The notes: generated from the letters alone by a model not told the origin. A stretch of DNA of 46,003 nt from Colidextribacter sp. OB.20 (GCF_009911595.1 NZ_QWKG01000033.1:1-46003); one strand, 5' to 3'; numbered from the stretch's first letter, positions 29,195-36,752 are shown. Numbers and translations are program-made.

Positions 29195-29965
29195 ATGGAT
29201 CAATGCTATGCGCGCCCCTATTACAAGGACACAGGCAGGCGGCCCTATCTGTACTACGCGGTGATTGGCATAGACGGGGAGGCGGAGCTGGAGATTTCCC
29301 GCTCCCGGCACCGTGTGGACGAGGTGCCCGCCGGGCTGGTGCTCAACGCCTTCCGCCGCGCAGAGCACGCCGCCGAGATGGACCAGCTGCTGGGCGGCGT
29401 TCTGGGCCGGGTGCTGGAAAATCAGGACAAGGCCCTGTATGAGAAGGCCAAGGCCGGGGAGTCCTGGCTGATTCTCCAGGGGGAGGTCCAGAAGGACGAC
29501 ACTCTGGACTACTTGCGCAATGCCGTGGGCATTGTCCAGGCGGCGCTGGATATGGGGGCGGAGGCGGTGCTGGACCTGCACGCCCTGCGGCTGATTTCGC
29601 CCCAGGGGTGGAAATCGCTCTTTGATCCGCCCTTCTCCCCCTGGGAGCACGTAACCTTCCTATGGAGCCCCATGGAGGGCGGCAGCTTCTGGCTCCACAC
29701 CCGGGGCATGCTGAAATTCGGGCGGCCGGACATTGGGCTGGAGGGGGTGCCCCAGGGAGAGCAGGGCCGGGCGATGGATATCTTTAAGCAGATGGTTTTC
29801 TATGCGGCCCAGGGGGCGGCGTTTACCCAAAACACAAGGCTGCATATCAGCGAGCACACAGCCTGTATGCTCCACCCGGAGCTCGCCGGGCAGATGGACG
29901 ACCCGGACTATAACAACGAGCACTATCAGATGTCCTGGGCGGACTGCGTGTTTGAGGACGTGTAG
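29195..29965 (+). CDS. Hypothetical protein, 256 aa, cotranscribed with the DUF2716 gene
   Basis: 256 codons; ATG preceded by AAAGAGGAGTAAACGGGT (GAGGAG about 10 bases upstream). A DUF4026/DUF4261-like layout is possible: N-terminal beta strands (YLYYAVIGIDGEAELEIS), a helical region, WLILQGEVQKDDTLDYLRNAV, a VQAALDMGAEAVLDLHALRL segment and a conserved-looking FWLHTRGMLKFGRPDIGLEG motif. The last of these suggests a compact family present in other Firmicutes, but I cannot name it safely. No signal peptide or membrane segment. The stop TAG lies in the first bases of repeat locus 4 (GTAGGGGCGG). Confidence 0.7.
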   Translation: MDQCYARPYYKDTGRRPYLYYAVIGIDGEAELEISRSRHRVDEVPAGLVLNAFRRAEHAAEMDQLLGGVLGRVLENQDKALYEKAKAGESWLILQGEVQKDDTLDYLRNAVGIVQAALDMGAEAVLDLHALRLISPQGWKSLFDPPFSPWEHVTFLWSPMEGGSFWLHTRGMLKFGRPDIGLEGVPQGEQGRAMDIFKQMVFYAAQGAAFTQNTRLHISEHTACMLHPELAGQMDDPDYNNEHYQMSWADCVFEDV

Positions 29966-30204
29966 GGGCGGATATCATCTGCCCGCAGAATAAACGCATG
30001 TAGGGCGCGACGACCCGGCGCGCCGCCCTCTCCCGGGCGAAAAGGGGAGGACGTGTAGGGGCACACATTGTGCGCCCGCAGTCAATGGACTGGGTTCGTA
30101 AAAGGCGGGCGGACAATGTCCGCCCCTACAGACGCACGCAGGGCGCGCCGTCATTAGAACGGATGCGGCGATGGAAAGCGTCGGGCCGGGTCGTCCCGCC
30201 CTAC
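29962..30204. repeat. GTAGGG-ended modular repeat, locus 4 (near-copy of locus 3)
   Basis: Same module order as 28398-28626: GCGGATATCATCTGC, GTAGGGCGCGACGACCCGG, GCACACATTGTGCGC, the common AGTCAATGGAC segment, GCGGACAATGTCCGC and the inverted CGGGTCGTCCCGCCCTAC end. A local duplication of the repeat flanks the DUF2716 gene pair on both sides. Confidence 0.85.
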
Positions 30205-30240
30205 GAAAGTGTACCATATAAAAATGAGGAGGAAAAAACC

Positions 30241-30576
30241 ATGTTACTGAACTTTGAAAAAATCGAGGAGAAGGTCATCCCCAAGATGCGGGGGGGCGAG
30301 GGCGAGCTGATCGCCCGGATGTTTGTCAACGAGGACACCAAGATCATGCGCAGCCGGCTCACCCCGGGCAGCACCATCGGCCTGCACACCCACGAGACGG
30401 ACAGCGAGATGATCTACATCCTGTCCGGCCGGGGCAAGGTGCTGTACGACGGGGAATACGAGCCCCTGTCCGCCGGCTCCTGCCACTACTGCCCCAAGGG
30501 CCACGAGCACAGCCTCATCAACGACAGCGACGAGGACCTGGTGATTCTGGCCATGATTCCCAGCCACGGCGCATGA
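30241..30576 (+). CDS. Cupin-domain protein
   Basis: 111 codons from the ATG at 30241 with GAGGAGG 8 bases upstream. One cupin barrel: motif 1 GSTIGLHTHETDSEMIYILSG (two His and Glu metal ligands), motif 2 GSCHYCPKGHEHSLIN (His). Small single-domain cupins bind a metal and a small ligand and range from isomerases to regulators; substrate unknown. Its stop overlaps the start of mtaB by 4 bases, so the two genes are coupled, though no functional tie to tRNA modification is known to me. Confidence 0.92.
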   Translation: MLLNFEKIEEKVIPKMRGGEGELIARMFVNEDTKIMRSRLTPGSTIGLHTHETDSEMIYILSGRGKVLYDGEYEPLSAGSCHYCPKGHEHSLINDSDEDLVILAMIPSHGA

Positions 30577-31874
30577 GGGTCGCCTTCTGCACCCTGGGCT
30601 GCAAGGTCAACCAGTATGAGACCCAGGCGCTGGAGCAACTGTTCGCCGCCCGGGGCCATGATCTGGTTCCCTTCGAGGGGGAGGCGGACGCCTACATCAT
30701 CAACACCTGCACCGTCACGGCGGTGAGCGACAAGAAGTCCCGGCAGACGGTCCGACAGGCCCGGAAGCGGGCCCCGGGGGCGGTGGTAGCGGTGTGTGGC
30801 TGCTACCCCCAGACCCACCCAGGGGATATGGCGGACCTGCCTGTGGACCTGGCGGCGGGCACGGGAGATCGGACCGGCTTTGTGGAGCTGGTGGAGCGGG
30901 CCTGTGAGGAGCGACGGGAGAAGCTCACCGCCCTGGACGACGCCATGAAGCGCCGGACCTTCGAGCCCCTCCCCGCCGGGGGGCTGGAGGGCCGCACCCG
31001 GGCCATGCTCAAGGTGGAGGACGGGTGCGTCAACTTCTGCGCCTACTGCATCATCCCCTACGCCCGGGGGCCGGTGCGCTCCCTGCCTCTGGCGGAAGCC
31101 GCCGCCCAGGCGGCGGAGCTGGCGGCGGAGGGCTATCGGGAGCTGGTGCTCACCGGCATCGAGATCTCCTCCTGGGGCCGGGATTTTAGGGACGGGACCT
31201 CCCTTATCGACCTGGTGGAGGCGGTGTGCGCCGCCGCGCCGGGGTGCCGGGTTCGGCTGGGTTCCCTGGAGCCCCGGACCGTCACCGAGGAATTCTGCCT
31301 CCGGGCGGCGAAGCTGGAAAATCTCTGCCCCCACTTCCACCTGTCCATGCAGTCGGGCTGCGACGCCACCCTGGTCCGGATGAACCGGAGGTACAGCGCC
31401 GCCCGGTTCTATGAGAGCGTGAACCTTCTGCGAAAGCACTTTGACACCCCCGCCATCACCACCGACATGATTGTGGGCTTTCCCGGGGAGACGGAGGAGG
31501 AATTTACTCAGTCGCTGGAGTTCATCCAGCGGTGCGGCTTCGCCGCCATGCACATTTTTCCCTACTCCCGCCGCCCCGGCACGCCGGCGGCGGCCATGCC
31601 CGGCCAGGTGCCCAGGGCCGTCAAGGAGACCCGGGCTCATAAAGCCGCTGGAATTGCCGCAAAAATGGAGCGGGACTACCTGTCCCGGCTTGAGGGGCAG
31701 GCGGCGGAGGTCCTCTTTGAGGAGGAGCGGGAGGGCTTCTGGCGGGGACACACCGCCCGATACAGCGAGGTGCGGGTCAAAAGCGGAGAGGACCTCAATA
31801 ACCAGCTGCGGAACGTCCAGATTACCGCCGTGGGAGATGGATTTTTGGAGGGGGAACTGCTCCCCTCCGGCTAA
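30573..31874 (+). CDS. mtaB: tRNA (t6A37) methylthiotransferase MtaB
   Basis: 433 codons; ATG overlaps the cupin stop. The protein converts t6A to ms2t6A at position 37 of tRNAs reading ANN codons. Motifs: N-terminal MTTase domain FCTLGCKVNQYE, NTCTVT and CGCYPQ (three Cys of the second Fe-S cluster), radical SAM CVNFCAYCIIPYARG (CxxxCxxC, about residue 151), and a C-terminal TRAM-like region. TLGCKVNQYE is diagnostic for the MtaB subgroup over MiaB. A strong terminator follows. Confidence 0.95.
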   Translation: MRVAFCTLGCKVNQYETQALEQLFAARGHDLVPFEGEADAYIINTCTVTAVSDKKSRQTVRQARKRAPGAVVAVCGCYPQTHPGDMADLPVDLAAGTGDRTGFVELVERACEERREKLTALDDAMKRRTFEPLPAGGLEGRTRAMLKVEDGCVNFCAYCIIPYARGPVRSLPLAEAAAQAAELAAEGYRELVLTGIEISSWGRDFRDGTSLIDLVEAVCAAAPGCRVRLGSLEPRTVTEEFCLRAAKLENLCPHFHLSMQSGCDATLVRMNRRYSAARFYESVNLLRKHFDTPAITTDMIVGFPGETEEEFTQSLEFIQRCGFAAMHIFPYSRRPGTPAAAMPGQVPRAVKETRAHKAAGIAAKMERDYLSRLEGQAAEVLFEEEREGFWRGHTARYSEVRVKSGEDLNNQLRNVQITAVGDGFLEGELLPSG

Positions 31875-31882
31875 CAGCAAAA

Positions 31883-31911
31883 CAGCGCCGGCTTTCTTGA
31901 AGCCGGCGCTG
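31883..31911. terminator. Bidirectional terminator between mtaB and the SUKH gene
   Basis: Perfect 12-bp stem CAGCGCCGGCTT/AAGCCGGCGCTG, loop TCTTG. Plus-strand side followed by CCATTTTAC, minus-strand side by TTTTGCTGTT. Confidence 0.85.
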
Positions 31912-31916
31912 CCATT

Positions 31917-32723
31917 TTACAGAGCTATAGTGCCATCCATAATTTTTGCAAGAAATTCCGGGAAGGAAGCGGCCGCCTGTCCGCACTCCTCAAATTCCGG
32001 CTCCGCTCCATAGACAACTGCGCCGTCCTCCATGGAAATCGCGTAATAGGAGTAACCGTTTTTCAGAGACATGACGATGGGGAGGTGACGGTCCCAGAAG
32101 ATCCTTATTTCATCCTCCCAAGCCTTGTCCCCCTCCGCGCTTTTCAGGCTGAGCTGTTCCCACTCATTCCACTGCCAGGCGTGGTCCAAACGGGAGTCGT
32201 AGTCCTCTGCGCACAGGAACCAGGTGGTCTCGTCGCCGTTGTACAGCTCACTGACGGCAGCGGTAAACTGTCGCCACAGGTCGGGGATATTGTGGTATCG
32301 CTCGGCGACCCATTTGGGGAGTGGAGGGTTTGGCCGGGTTTCCACCTTCCAGCCCTGTGTCCGCATGTGCTCCAAAAACTGCTCCAGGTCAAGTCTAAGG
32401 GCAAAACGGATTTCGGCCTCAAATTCATCGTCAGGCAGATCAAAGGGGAAGGGGTCCGCATCCTCATAGGGCCCTTCCGGCCTGTCTGAGAACTCCAGGA
32501 CAATAAAAGGCCCCCTTGAAAAGAACATTTTATCCACTCGGATGTAGTCCTTCCCCCGCTTCCAGAGCCGCTTTTCCACTTCCTCCTGGAAAAAGGTGCC
32601 GTCAGTATATCCAAATGTCTCCAGCTCCCGTGTTGTTCCCACCAGCTCCGCGCCGTATTTTTGCAGGATTTTTTCCGCAAAAGCGGTTTTTTCAAGCAGG
32701 GGTTCAGAGGTGTGTCCGTTCAT
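31917..32723 (-). CDS. SMI1/KNR4 (SUKH)-like protein
   Basis: 268 codons from the ATG at 32723 with GGAGG 4 bases upstream. The C-terminal half fits a SUKH-type domain: WEDEIRIFWDRHLPIVMSLK..GYSYYAISMEDGAVVYGAEP and a closing ASFPEFLAKIMDG, matching the SUKH pattern of a Gly-Ala-Val-Val strand and a C-terminal helix SFxEFL. The N-terminal part is charged and helical. SUKH proteins are the largest group of immunity proteins of polymorphic toxin systems, but also act alone. No toxin gene is adjacent. The start overlaps the stop of the upstream gene by four bases. Confidence 0.75.
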   Translation of the reverse strand: MNGHTSEPLLEKTAFAEKILQKYGAELVGTTRELETFGYTDGTFFQEEVEKRLWKRGKDYIRVDKMFFSRGPFIVLEFSDRPEGPYEDADPFPFDLPDDEFEAEIRFALRLDLEQFLEHMRTQGWKVETRPNPPLPKWVAERYHNIPDLWRQFTAAVSELYNGDETTWFLCAEDYDSRLDHAWQWNEWEQLSLKSAEGDKAWEDEIRIFWDRHLPIVMSLKNGYSYYAISMEDGAVVYGAEPEFEECGQAAASFPEFLAKIMDGTIAL

Positions 32724-33277
32724 GTTTCCTCCCTGGGGTCGGGTAGGTCCACATAGACGGGCGGGTGGCCGGCGGCCTCCACGAAGCGGAGCAGGTCCTC
32801 CCGCTTCAGCTGGAGGGTGGAGGTGGAGATGCCCGGGTGGCCGCTGATGAACTCGTCGGCCAGCAGGTCCCGGTCGATGACCAGCTTGACCCGGCGGTCT
32901 GTGTCGAAGAGCAGCTCCAGGGCGGAGACCGAGCCGGGGACGGTCTGGAGGTAGTCCGCCATGTGGCCGCCGTCGGCGAAGGACAGCCGGGTGCACCCCA
33001 GCTGGGCGGAGAGGAATTTGGTCTTAAAGGGCTTGTCCCCGGGCATCAGAAGCAGGTAGAAATCGGTCTGCTGCTTGTTGCACAGAAACAGATTCTTGCA
33101 GATTTCGGAGCCCAGAATCTGCTCCACCTGGTGGCAGATCTCGATGGTGTCGGCGTGGTCGTGGTCCACCCGGACGTAGGGGATATTCAGCTCCTCCAGC
33201 CGGTCGTAGATGGCCAGCTCCTGGGGGATGCGGCCGTCGGTGGGGCGGGTGGTGTAGCGGGTTTGGTCGATGTACAT
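32720..33277 (-). CDS. YbaK/ProX-type aminoacyl-tRNA deacylase (prolyl-tRNA editing-like)
   Basis: 185 codons from the ATG at 33277 with AAAGGAGCG about 7 bases upstream. YbaK/ProRS-associated domain: AIYDRLEELNIPYVRVDHDHADTIE near the N terminus, KNLFLCNKQQTDFYLLLMPG with the conserved Lys/Asn-Leu-Phe-Leu, FADGGHMADYLQTVPGSVSA with the GSVS/GxVS loop, VIDRDLLADEFISGHPG. These proteins hydrolyse mischarged tRNA such as Ala-tRNAPro. This is the free-standing PrdX/ProX type. It is coupled (ATGA) to the SUKH-like gene, a pairing I would not predict functionally. Confidence 0.9.
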   Translation of the reverse strand: MYIDQTRYTTRPTDGRIPQELAIYDRLEELNIPYVRVDHDHADTIEICHQVEQILGSEICKNLFLCNKQQTDFYLLLMPGDKPFKTKFLSAQLGCTRLSFADGGHMADYLQTVPGSVSALELLFDTDRRVKLVIDRDLLADEFISGHPGISTSTLQLKREDLLRFVEAAGHPPVYVDLPDPREET

Positions 33278-33295
33278 GGTATCGCTCCTTTGCGT

Positions 33296-33373
33296 GTAGG
33301 GGGCGGCCTCTGCGCCGCCCCGGAAATGATGATAACGCCGATGGAACGGGGCGGCACGGAGACCGCCCCCTAC
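33296..33373. repeat. GTAGGG-ended modular repeat, locus 5
   Basis: Begins GTAGGGGGCGGCCTCTG and ends AGACCGCCCCCTAC, inverted ends with an inner CGCCGCCCCGG/CGGGGCGGC pair. On the minus strand the right end supplies the TAG stop codon of the amidohydrolase gene. Confidence 0.8.
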
Positions 33374-34221
33374 GTTCCTATGTCCAGCAGCTTCCGGGCG
33401 TAGCCCCCCAGGATGCCGTCTTTCTCCTCCCGGGTGAGGGGCAGCGCCTCGATGAGGGCGACCCCCTCGGTCTGATCCCTCCAGGGGGAGTCGGTGCCGA
33501 AGAGGACCCGGCCCGGGAACTCCCGCACCATACGGACAAACTGCTCCACCGCCATGAGGGGCAGGTCGGAGGGGCCGTAGTAGCCGTCTCCCAATGGGGA
33601 GATGCGGCCCAGGGCGAAGGCGGTGTCCAGATAGACCCCGGTCTCGGGCAGGAGGGCCTCCACCCGGTCCCACTCCCGCCAGCCCCCCATGTGGGCCAGG
33701 ATGAGCTTTACCGGCCCCACCTGCTTCAGGGCGTTGAGAGTCATCTCCGGGGTGCAGTTGTCCCGAAGGGGGAAGCCGATGTCCCGCCCGGCGTGGGTGA
33801 GAACCACCAGCCCCAGCTCGCCGCAGCGGTCCAGGATGCGCAGATAGCGCAGGTCGTCAAAGTCGATTCCCTGATAGATGGGGTGGAGCTTGACCCCCTT
33901 CATGCCCAGCTCCGCGATGCGGGCCAGCTCGGTTTTCCAGTCCGGGAAGTCGGGGTGCATGCAGCCGAAGGACCACAGGCCGGTCTCTCCGGCCCGGTCG
34001 TTCATCCGGGCGGAGGCGTCGTTGACGTGGACCACCTGGTGGGCGCTGGTGGCCACCGGCAGGACCAGACAGCCGCCGATGCCCGCCTTGTCCATGGAGG
34101 AGCGCAGGCCGGCCTCGGTGCCGTCGGAGAAGGCCACAGTGTGGCACATGGACTGTAGCTTTTCGATAGTGGGCCGGGCAATTTTGTCCGGGAAGGTGTG
34201 GGTGTGGATGTCGAAGATCAT
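33370..34221 (-). CDS. Amidohydrolase family protein (COG2159-type TIM barrel)
   Basis: 283 codons from the ATG at 34221 with AAAGGA about 10 bases upstream. Metal-binding motifs of the amidohydrolase-2 family: DIHTHTF at the start, KGVKLHPIYQG, LTHAGRDIGF, KLILAHMGG and a C-terminal FGTDSPW with the catalytic Asp. The family includes decarboxylases and hydrolases of ring or carboxylate substrates; substrate unknown. It lies between two repeat loci, and the next gene upstream is a Na+/solute symporter in the same direction, but repeats and a hairpin separate them. The stop codon is the TAG inside the repeat end GTAGGGGGCGG. Confidence 0.9.
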   Translation of the reverse strand: MIFDIHTHTFPDKIARPTIEKLQSMCHTVAFSDGTEAGLRSSMDKAGIGGCLVLPVATSAHQVVHVNDASARMNDRAGETGLWSFGCMHPDFPDWKTELARIAELGMKGVKLHPIYQGIDFDDLRYLRILDRCGELGLVVLTHAGRDIGFPLRDNCTPEMTLNALKQVGPVKLILAHMGGWREWDRVEALLPETGVYLDTAFALGRISPLGDGYYGPSDLPLMAVEQFVRMVREFPGRVLFGTDSPWRDQTEGVALIEALPLTREEKDGILGGYARKLLDIGT

Positions 34222-34246
34222 GGGTACGGTTCCTTTCTGGAGAGAT

Positions 34247-34316
34247 GTAGGGGCGGACATTGTCCGCCCGTTGGTATGTGTCCGCATACGGACGGGCACG
34301 CAATGTGCGCCCCTGC
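34247..34316. repeat. GTAGGG-ended modular repeat, locus 6
   Basis: Begins GTAGGGGCGGACATTGTCCG (palindromic GCGGACATTGTCCGC) and ends GCACGCAATGTGCGCCCCTGC-like, with a GTCCGCATACGGAC palindrome between. Confidence 0.75.
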
Positions 34317-34336
34317 ACGGCATAAAAACCGGCGAA

Positions 34337-34359
34337 GCCTGTAGTATCATACCACAGGC
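34337..34359 (-). terminator. Hairpin after the symporter gene
   Basis: GCCTGTAGTAT/ATACCACAGGC pair at 10 of 11 positions around one base. On the minus strand it is followed, after a short gap, by GGTTTTTATG. Likely terminator of the symporter gene. Confidence 0.5.
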
Positions 34360-34383
34360 TCCGTCAATTGGAAAGAGAGAATT

Positions 34384-35958
34384 TTACTGGGGGTCGCCCA
34401 GGGCCTGGCTCTTGCGGACGGTGACCTTCTCCTCATAGCAGGAGAAGGCGTCGTCCACCAGCTCCTTTTTGGGCTTGGCGGTGAACAGGGACACCACCGG
34501 CACGATGACCAGCCCGGCGATCATGCAGAAGGCGCCGCAGTTGATGGGGGAGACCAGGATGGGGGGGAAGCTGGCCTTCAGGGGGGAGATGTCGGCCAGC
34601 ATGACCACAGTGGAGAAGATGAAGCTGGTCCAGCAGGCGATTTTGGTGGCACCGCGCCAGTACAGGCCGTAGAGGAAGGGGGCCAGGAAGGCGCCGGCCA
34701 GAGCGCCCCAGCTGACGCCCATGAGCTGGGCGATGAAGGTGACGCTGGAGCGGTACTGGATGATGGCCAGCACTGCGGAGATGGCGATGAACACCGCGAT
34801 CAGGCAGCGCATGATGAATACCTGTTTCTTTTCGTTCATCTCCTTGATAATGTGCCCCTTGAGCAGGTCCAGGGTCATGGTGGAGCTGGAGGTGAGCACC
34901 AGGGAGCTGAGGGTGGACATGGAGGCGGACAGCACCAGGATCACCACCACCGCCAGCAGAATATCAGGCAGGCCGGAGAGCATGGCGGGGATCACCGCGT
35001 CGAAGCCGCCCACAGGGGTGCCCGCCTCGGTGACGCCCACCACATCGGAAAACAGCCGGCCAAATCCCCCCAGGAAGTAGCAGCCCCCGGACACCACCAT
35101 GGCGAAGAGGGTGGAAATCACGGTGCCGGTGTTGATGGACTTCTCGCTTTTGATGGCGTAGAACTTCTGGACCATCTGGGGCAGGCCCCAGGTGCCCAGG
35201 GAGGTGAGAATCACCACGCCCAGGAGGTTCACCGGGTCGGGGCCGAAGAAGGAGGCGAACACCCCAGGGGCCCCGGCCACCGGGCCGGCGGCGGTCTCGT
35301 TGGACACCTGGGCCAGCTTGGTGAGGGCCGCCATAAAGCCGCCCTGGCTGCCCAGTACCGCCGCAATGACGGCGCAGATGCCGAAGAGCATGATGATGCC
35401 CTGGATGAAGTCGTTGATGGCGGTAGCCATATACCCCCCGGCGATGACGTACACCCCGGTGAGGATAGCCATCACGATGACGCACACCGCGTAGTCGATG
35501 TCAAATGCCATGCCGAACAGCCGGCTGAGGCCGTTGTACAGGCTGGCGGTGTAGGGGATGAGGAAGATGAAGATAATCACCGAGGCGGCGATCTTCAAGG
35601 ACTTGGAGCCGAAGCGCTTGCCGAAGAACTCGGGCATGGTGGCGCTGTCCAGGTGCTGCGTCATGATCCGGGTGCGGCGGCCCAGCACCACCCAGGCCAG
35701 CAGAGAGCCCAGCACCGCATTGCCGATGCCCGCCCAGGTGGCGGCAATGCCGTACTTCCAGCCGAACTGCCCGGCGTAGCCCACAAAGACCACGGCGGAG
35801 AAATAGGAGGTGCCGTAGGCGAAGGCGGTGAGCCAGGGGCCCACGGAGCGTCCGCCCAGCACGAAGCCGGTGACGTCGGTGGCGTTTTTCCGGCAGTACA
35901 GGCCGATGCCGACCATGACCCCGAAGAACACCAGCAGCATAATAATTTTGATTGCCAT
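34384..35958 (-). CDS. Sodium/solute symporter (SSS family)
   Basis: 524 codons from the ATG at 35958 with AAAGGAGAGG about 10 bases upstream. About thirteen membrane segments. SSS signatures: TGFVLGGRSVGPWLTAFAYGTSYFSAVVFVGYAGQFGW (core FVLGGRSVGPWLTAFAYGTS) near the N terminus, GGYMATAINDFIQGIIMLFG, and LLAVVVILVLSASMSTLSSLV with the Na+-site Ser/Thr region. The closest types are proline/pantothenate/carboxylate symporters; the solute cannot be named. It is monocistronic with a strong promoter at 36007-36035. Confidence 0.93.
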   Translation of the reverse strand: MAIKIIMLLVFFGVMVGIGLYCRKNATDVTGFVLGGRSVGPWLTAFAYGTSYFSAVVFVGYAGQFGWKYGIAATWAGIGNAVLGSLLAWVVLGRRTRIMTQHLDSATMPEFFGKRFGSKSLKIAASVIIFIFLIPYTASLYNGLSRLFGMAFDIDYAVCVIVMAILTGVYVIAGGYMATAINDFIQGIIMLFGICAVIAAVLGSQGGFMAALTKLAQVSNETAAGPVAGAPGVFASFFGPDPVNLLGVVILTSLGTWGLPQMVQKFYAIKSEKSINTGTVISTLFAMVVSGGCYFLGGFGRLFSDVVGVTEAGTPVGGFDAVIPAMLSGLPDILLAVVVILVLSASMSTLSSLVLTSSSTMTLDLLKGHIIKEMNEKKQVFIMRCLIAVFIAISAVLAIIQYRSSVTFIAQLMGVSWGALAGAFLAPFLYGLYWRGATKIACWTSFIFSTVVMLADISPLKASFPPILVSPINCGAFCMIAGLVIVPVVSLFTAKPKKELVDDAFSCYEEKVTVRKSQALGDPQ

Positions 35959-36006
35959 AGAAACATTCCTCTCCTTTGCGTCTGCTTTGACGCTTTGTAC
36001 CGTTGA

Positions 36007-36035
36007 AGTGTAACGCAAAGAAGCGCCAAAGTCAA
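36007..36035 (-). promoter_or_regulatory. Promoter of the symporter gene
   Basis: Minus strand TTGACT (36030-36035), 17-base spacer, TACACT (36007-36012). Confidence 0.8.
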
Positions 36036-36073
36036 GAGGAATTTTTCAATTTGTTAAAATTTTTGCAGCAAGC

Positions 36074-36104
36074 GCAGGGCGCACCAGACGGTGCGCCCTG
36101 CTTT
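36074..36104. terminator. Strong hairpin between the symporter promoter and the 49-aa gene
   Basis: Perfect 12-bp stem GCAGGGCGCACC/GGTGCGCCCTGC, loop AGAC, followed on the plus strand by TTTA. It immediately follows the stop codon of the minus-strand 49-aa gene, overlapping it by a few bases. Confidence 0.7.
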
Positions 36105-36252
36105 ATGCCTGGTCCAGAATGCGGTCCTCCGCCTTGGTCTGGGCCTCCTCCAGCAGCCGGTTGGCAGTGGGGACGTCCAGGCGGCCCAGCGCCTCCAGCG
36201 CGTCGGTGATGGCGTTGAAGAGCAGGTGGTATAGTCCCTTGTAGTCGGTCAT
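36103..36252 (-). CDS. Small helical protein, 49 aa
   Basis: 49 codons; ATG at 36252 with GAGGTG about 6 bases upstream. It reads MTDYKGLYHLLFNAITDALE, then ALGRLDVPTANRLLEEAQTK: two amphipathic helices with Leu/Ala at regular spacing. No family name is recalled; similar short proteins occur beside XRE regulators in Clostridia. It shares a compact divergent promoter region with the XRE gene, suggesting joint control. It has its own promoter and terminator. Confidence 0.7.
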   Translation of the reverse strand: MTDYKGLYHLLFNAITDALEALGRLDVPTANRLLEEAQTKAEDRILDQA

Positions 36253-36284
36253 ATTATTCACCTCTTATCATATATACTTTAACT

Positions 36285-36344
36285 AGAATATACCATAAGA
36301 CATTGCTTGTCAACTGGCATATAACTCTTTTATGATATATATCA
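36285..36344. promoter_or_regulatory. Overlapping divergent promoters and palindromic operator
   Basis: Minus strand: TTGACA (36308-36313), 17-base spacer, TATTCT (36285-36290). Plus strand: TTGTCA (36307-36312), 18-base spacer, TATGAT (36331-36336). The two -35 boxes occupy the same bases. The perfect palindrome TGATATATATCA (36333-36344) overlaps the plus -10 and is a likely site for the XRE protein; a related TATCATATATAC sequence lies on the other side (36265-36276). Confidence 0.75.
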
Positions 36345-36362
36345 CAAAGAGAGGGTATGGAA

Positions 36363-36572
36363 ATGAAGGTTGTACGGTTTTGTTTAGCCGAATATTTAGA
36401 TGCCAATGACATCAGCCGATATAATCTTGCAAAGCGTACCGGCATCCAATATCACGTTATTGACAGCTACTACAAGAACAAAGTTTGCCGCTTAGACAGC
36501 TACAACCTGGGCCGCATCATTGAGGCGCTGGACTGTCAGCTCACCGATATCCTCACCGTGGTGGAGGAATAA
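36363..36572 (+). CDS. XRE-family HTH regulator, 69 aa
   Basis: 69 codons from the ATG at 36363, chosen over 36357 because the GAGAGGG site is 8 bases away rather than 2. Cro/C1-type helix-turn-helix fills the protein: VVRFCLAEYLDANDISRYNL (first helix), AKRTGIQYHVIDSYYKNKVC (recognition helix region), then YNLGRIIEALDCQLTDILTV. It is a minimal HTH with no effector domain, as in phage-like or toxin-antitoxin-like autoregulators. Divergent from the 49-aa gene across a palindromic operator region. Confidence 0.9.
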   Translation: MKVVRFCLAEYLDANDISRYNLAKRTGIQYHVIDSYYKNKVCRLDSYNLGRIIEALDCQLTDILTVVEE

Positions 36573-36606
36573 AAACAGCCCCGTCCCTCAAAACGAGAGA
36601 CGGGGC
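36570..36606 (-). terminator. Terminator at the 3' end of peptide unit 1
   Basis: GCCCCGTCCCTC (36578-36589) pairs with GAGAGACGGGGC (36595-36606) at 11 of 12 positions. The minus-strand side is followed by TGTTTTTATT. The same hairpin, nearly identical, recurs in unit 2. Confidence 0.85.
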
Positions 36607-36681
36607 CGCCCACACCCTTGACACATACGGTTAAGTATAGTATACTGTGGGTGTGTAGGGGAGCCGCTGAGCTTCGGCGGT
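36573..36681. repeat. 109-bp duplicated block, copy 1 of the peptide/RNA module
   Basis: Matches 36977-37085 with two visible differences. It contains the terminator, the plus-strand promoter and the first stem-loop of the small RNA. Offset between copies is 404 bases. Confidence 0.9.
36618..36646 (+). promoter_or_regulatory. Promoter of antisense RNA 1
   Basis: TTGACA (36618-36623), 17-base spacer, TATACT (36641-36646). No ORF follows on this strand, so an RNA product is expected. Confidence 0.85.
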
Positions 36682-36752
36682 TTGGCCCACGCAGGTTTAA
36701 GGCTTTCTATTTAAAAGAAACCGTCACCGTGCAGGGTGGCGGTTTCACTTTA
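36653..36752 (+). ncRNA. Candidate antisense antitoxin RNA 1
   Basis: Expected start about 7 bases after the -10. It would fold into a stem CCGCTGA/TTCGGCGG-type hairpin (36664-36680), a unique linker (36683-36716), and a 12-bp hairpin GAAACCGTCACC/GGTGGCGGTTTC (36717-36746) followed by ACTTTA. It overlaps the last codon region and 3' end of the minus-strand peptide gene 36745-36816, so it could pair with the peptide mRNA. The 3' end is uncertain because the T run is weak. Inferred from promoter and structure only. Confidence 0.6.
36717..36746. terminator. Shared 3' hairpin of peptide mRNA 1 and antisense RNA 1
   Basis: 12-bp stem with one wobble, loop GTGCAG. On the minus strand it is followed by TTTTAAATAG, so it can terminate the peptide mRNA just after its stop codon; on the plus strand by ACTTTA. 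Confidence 0.65.
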
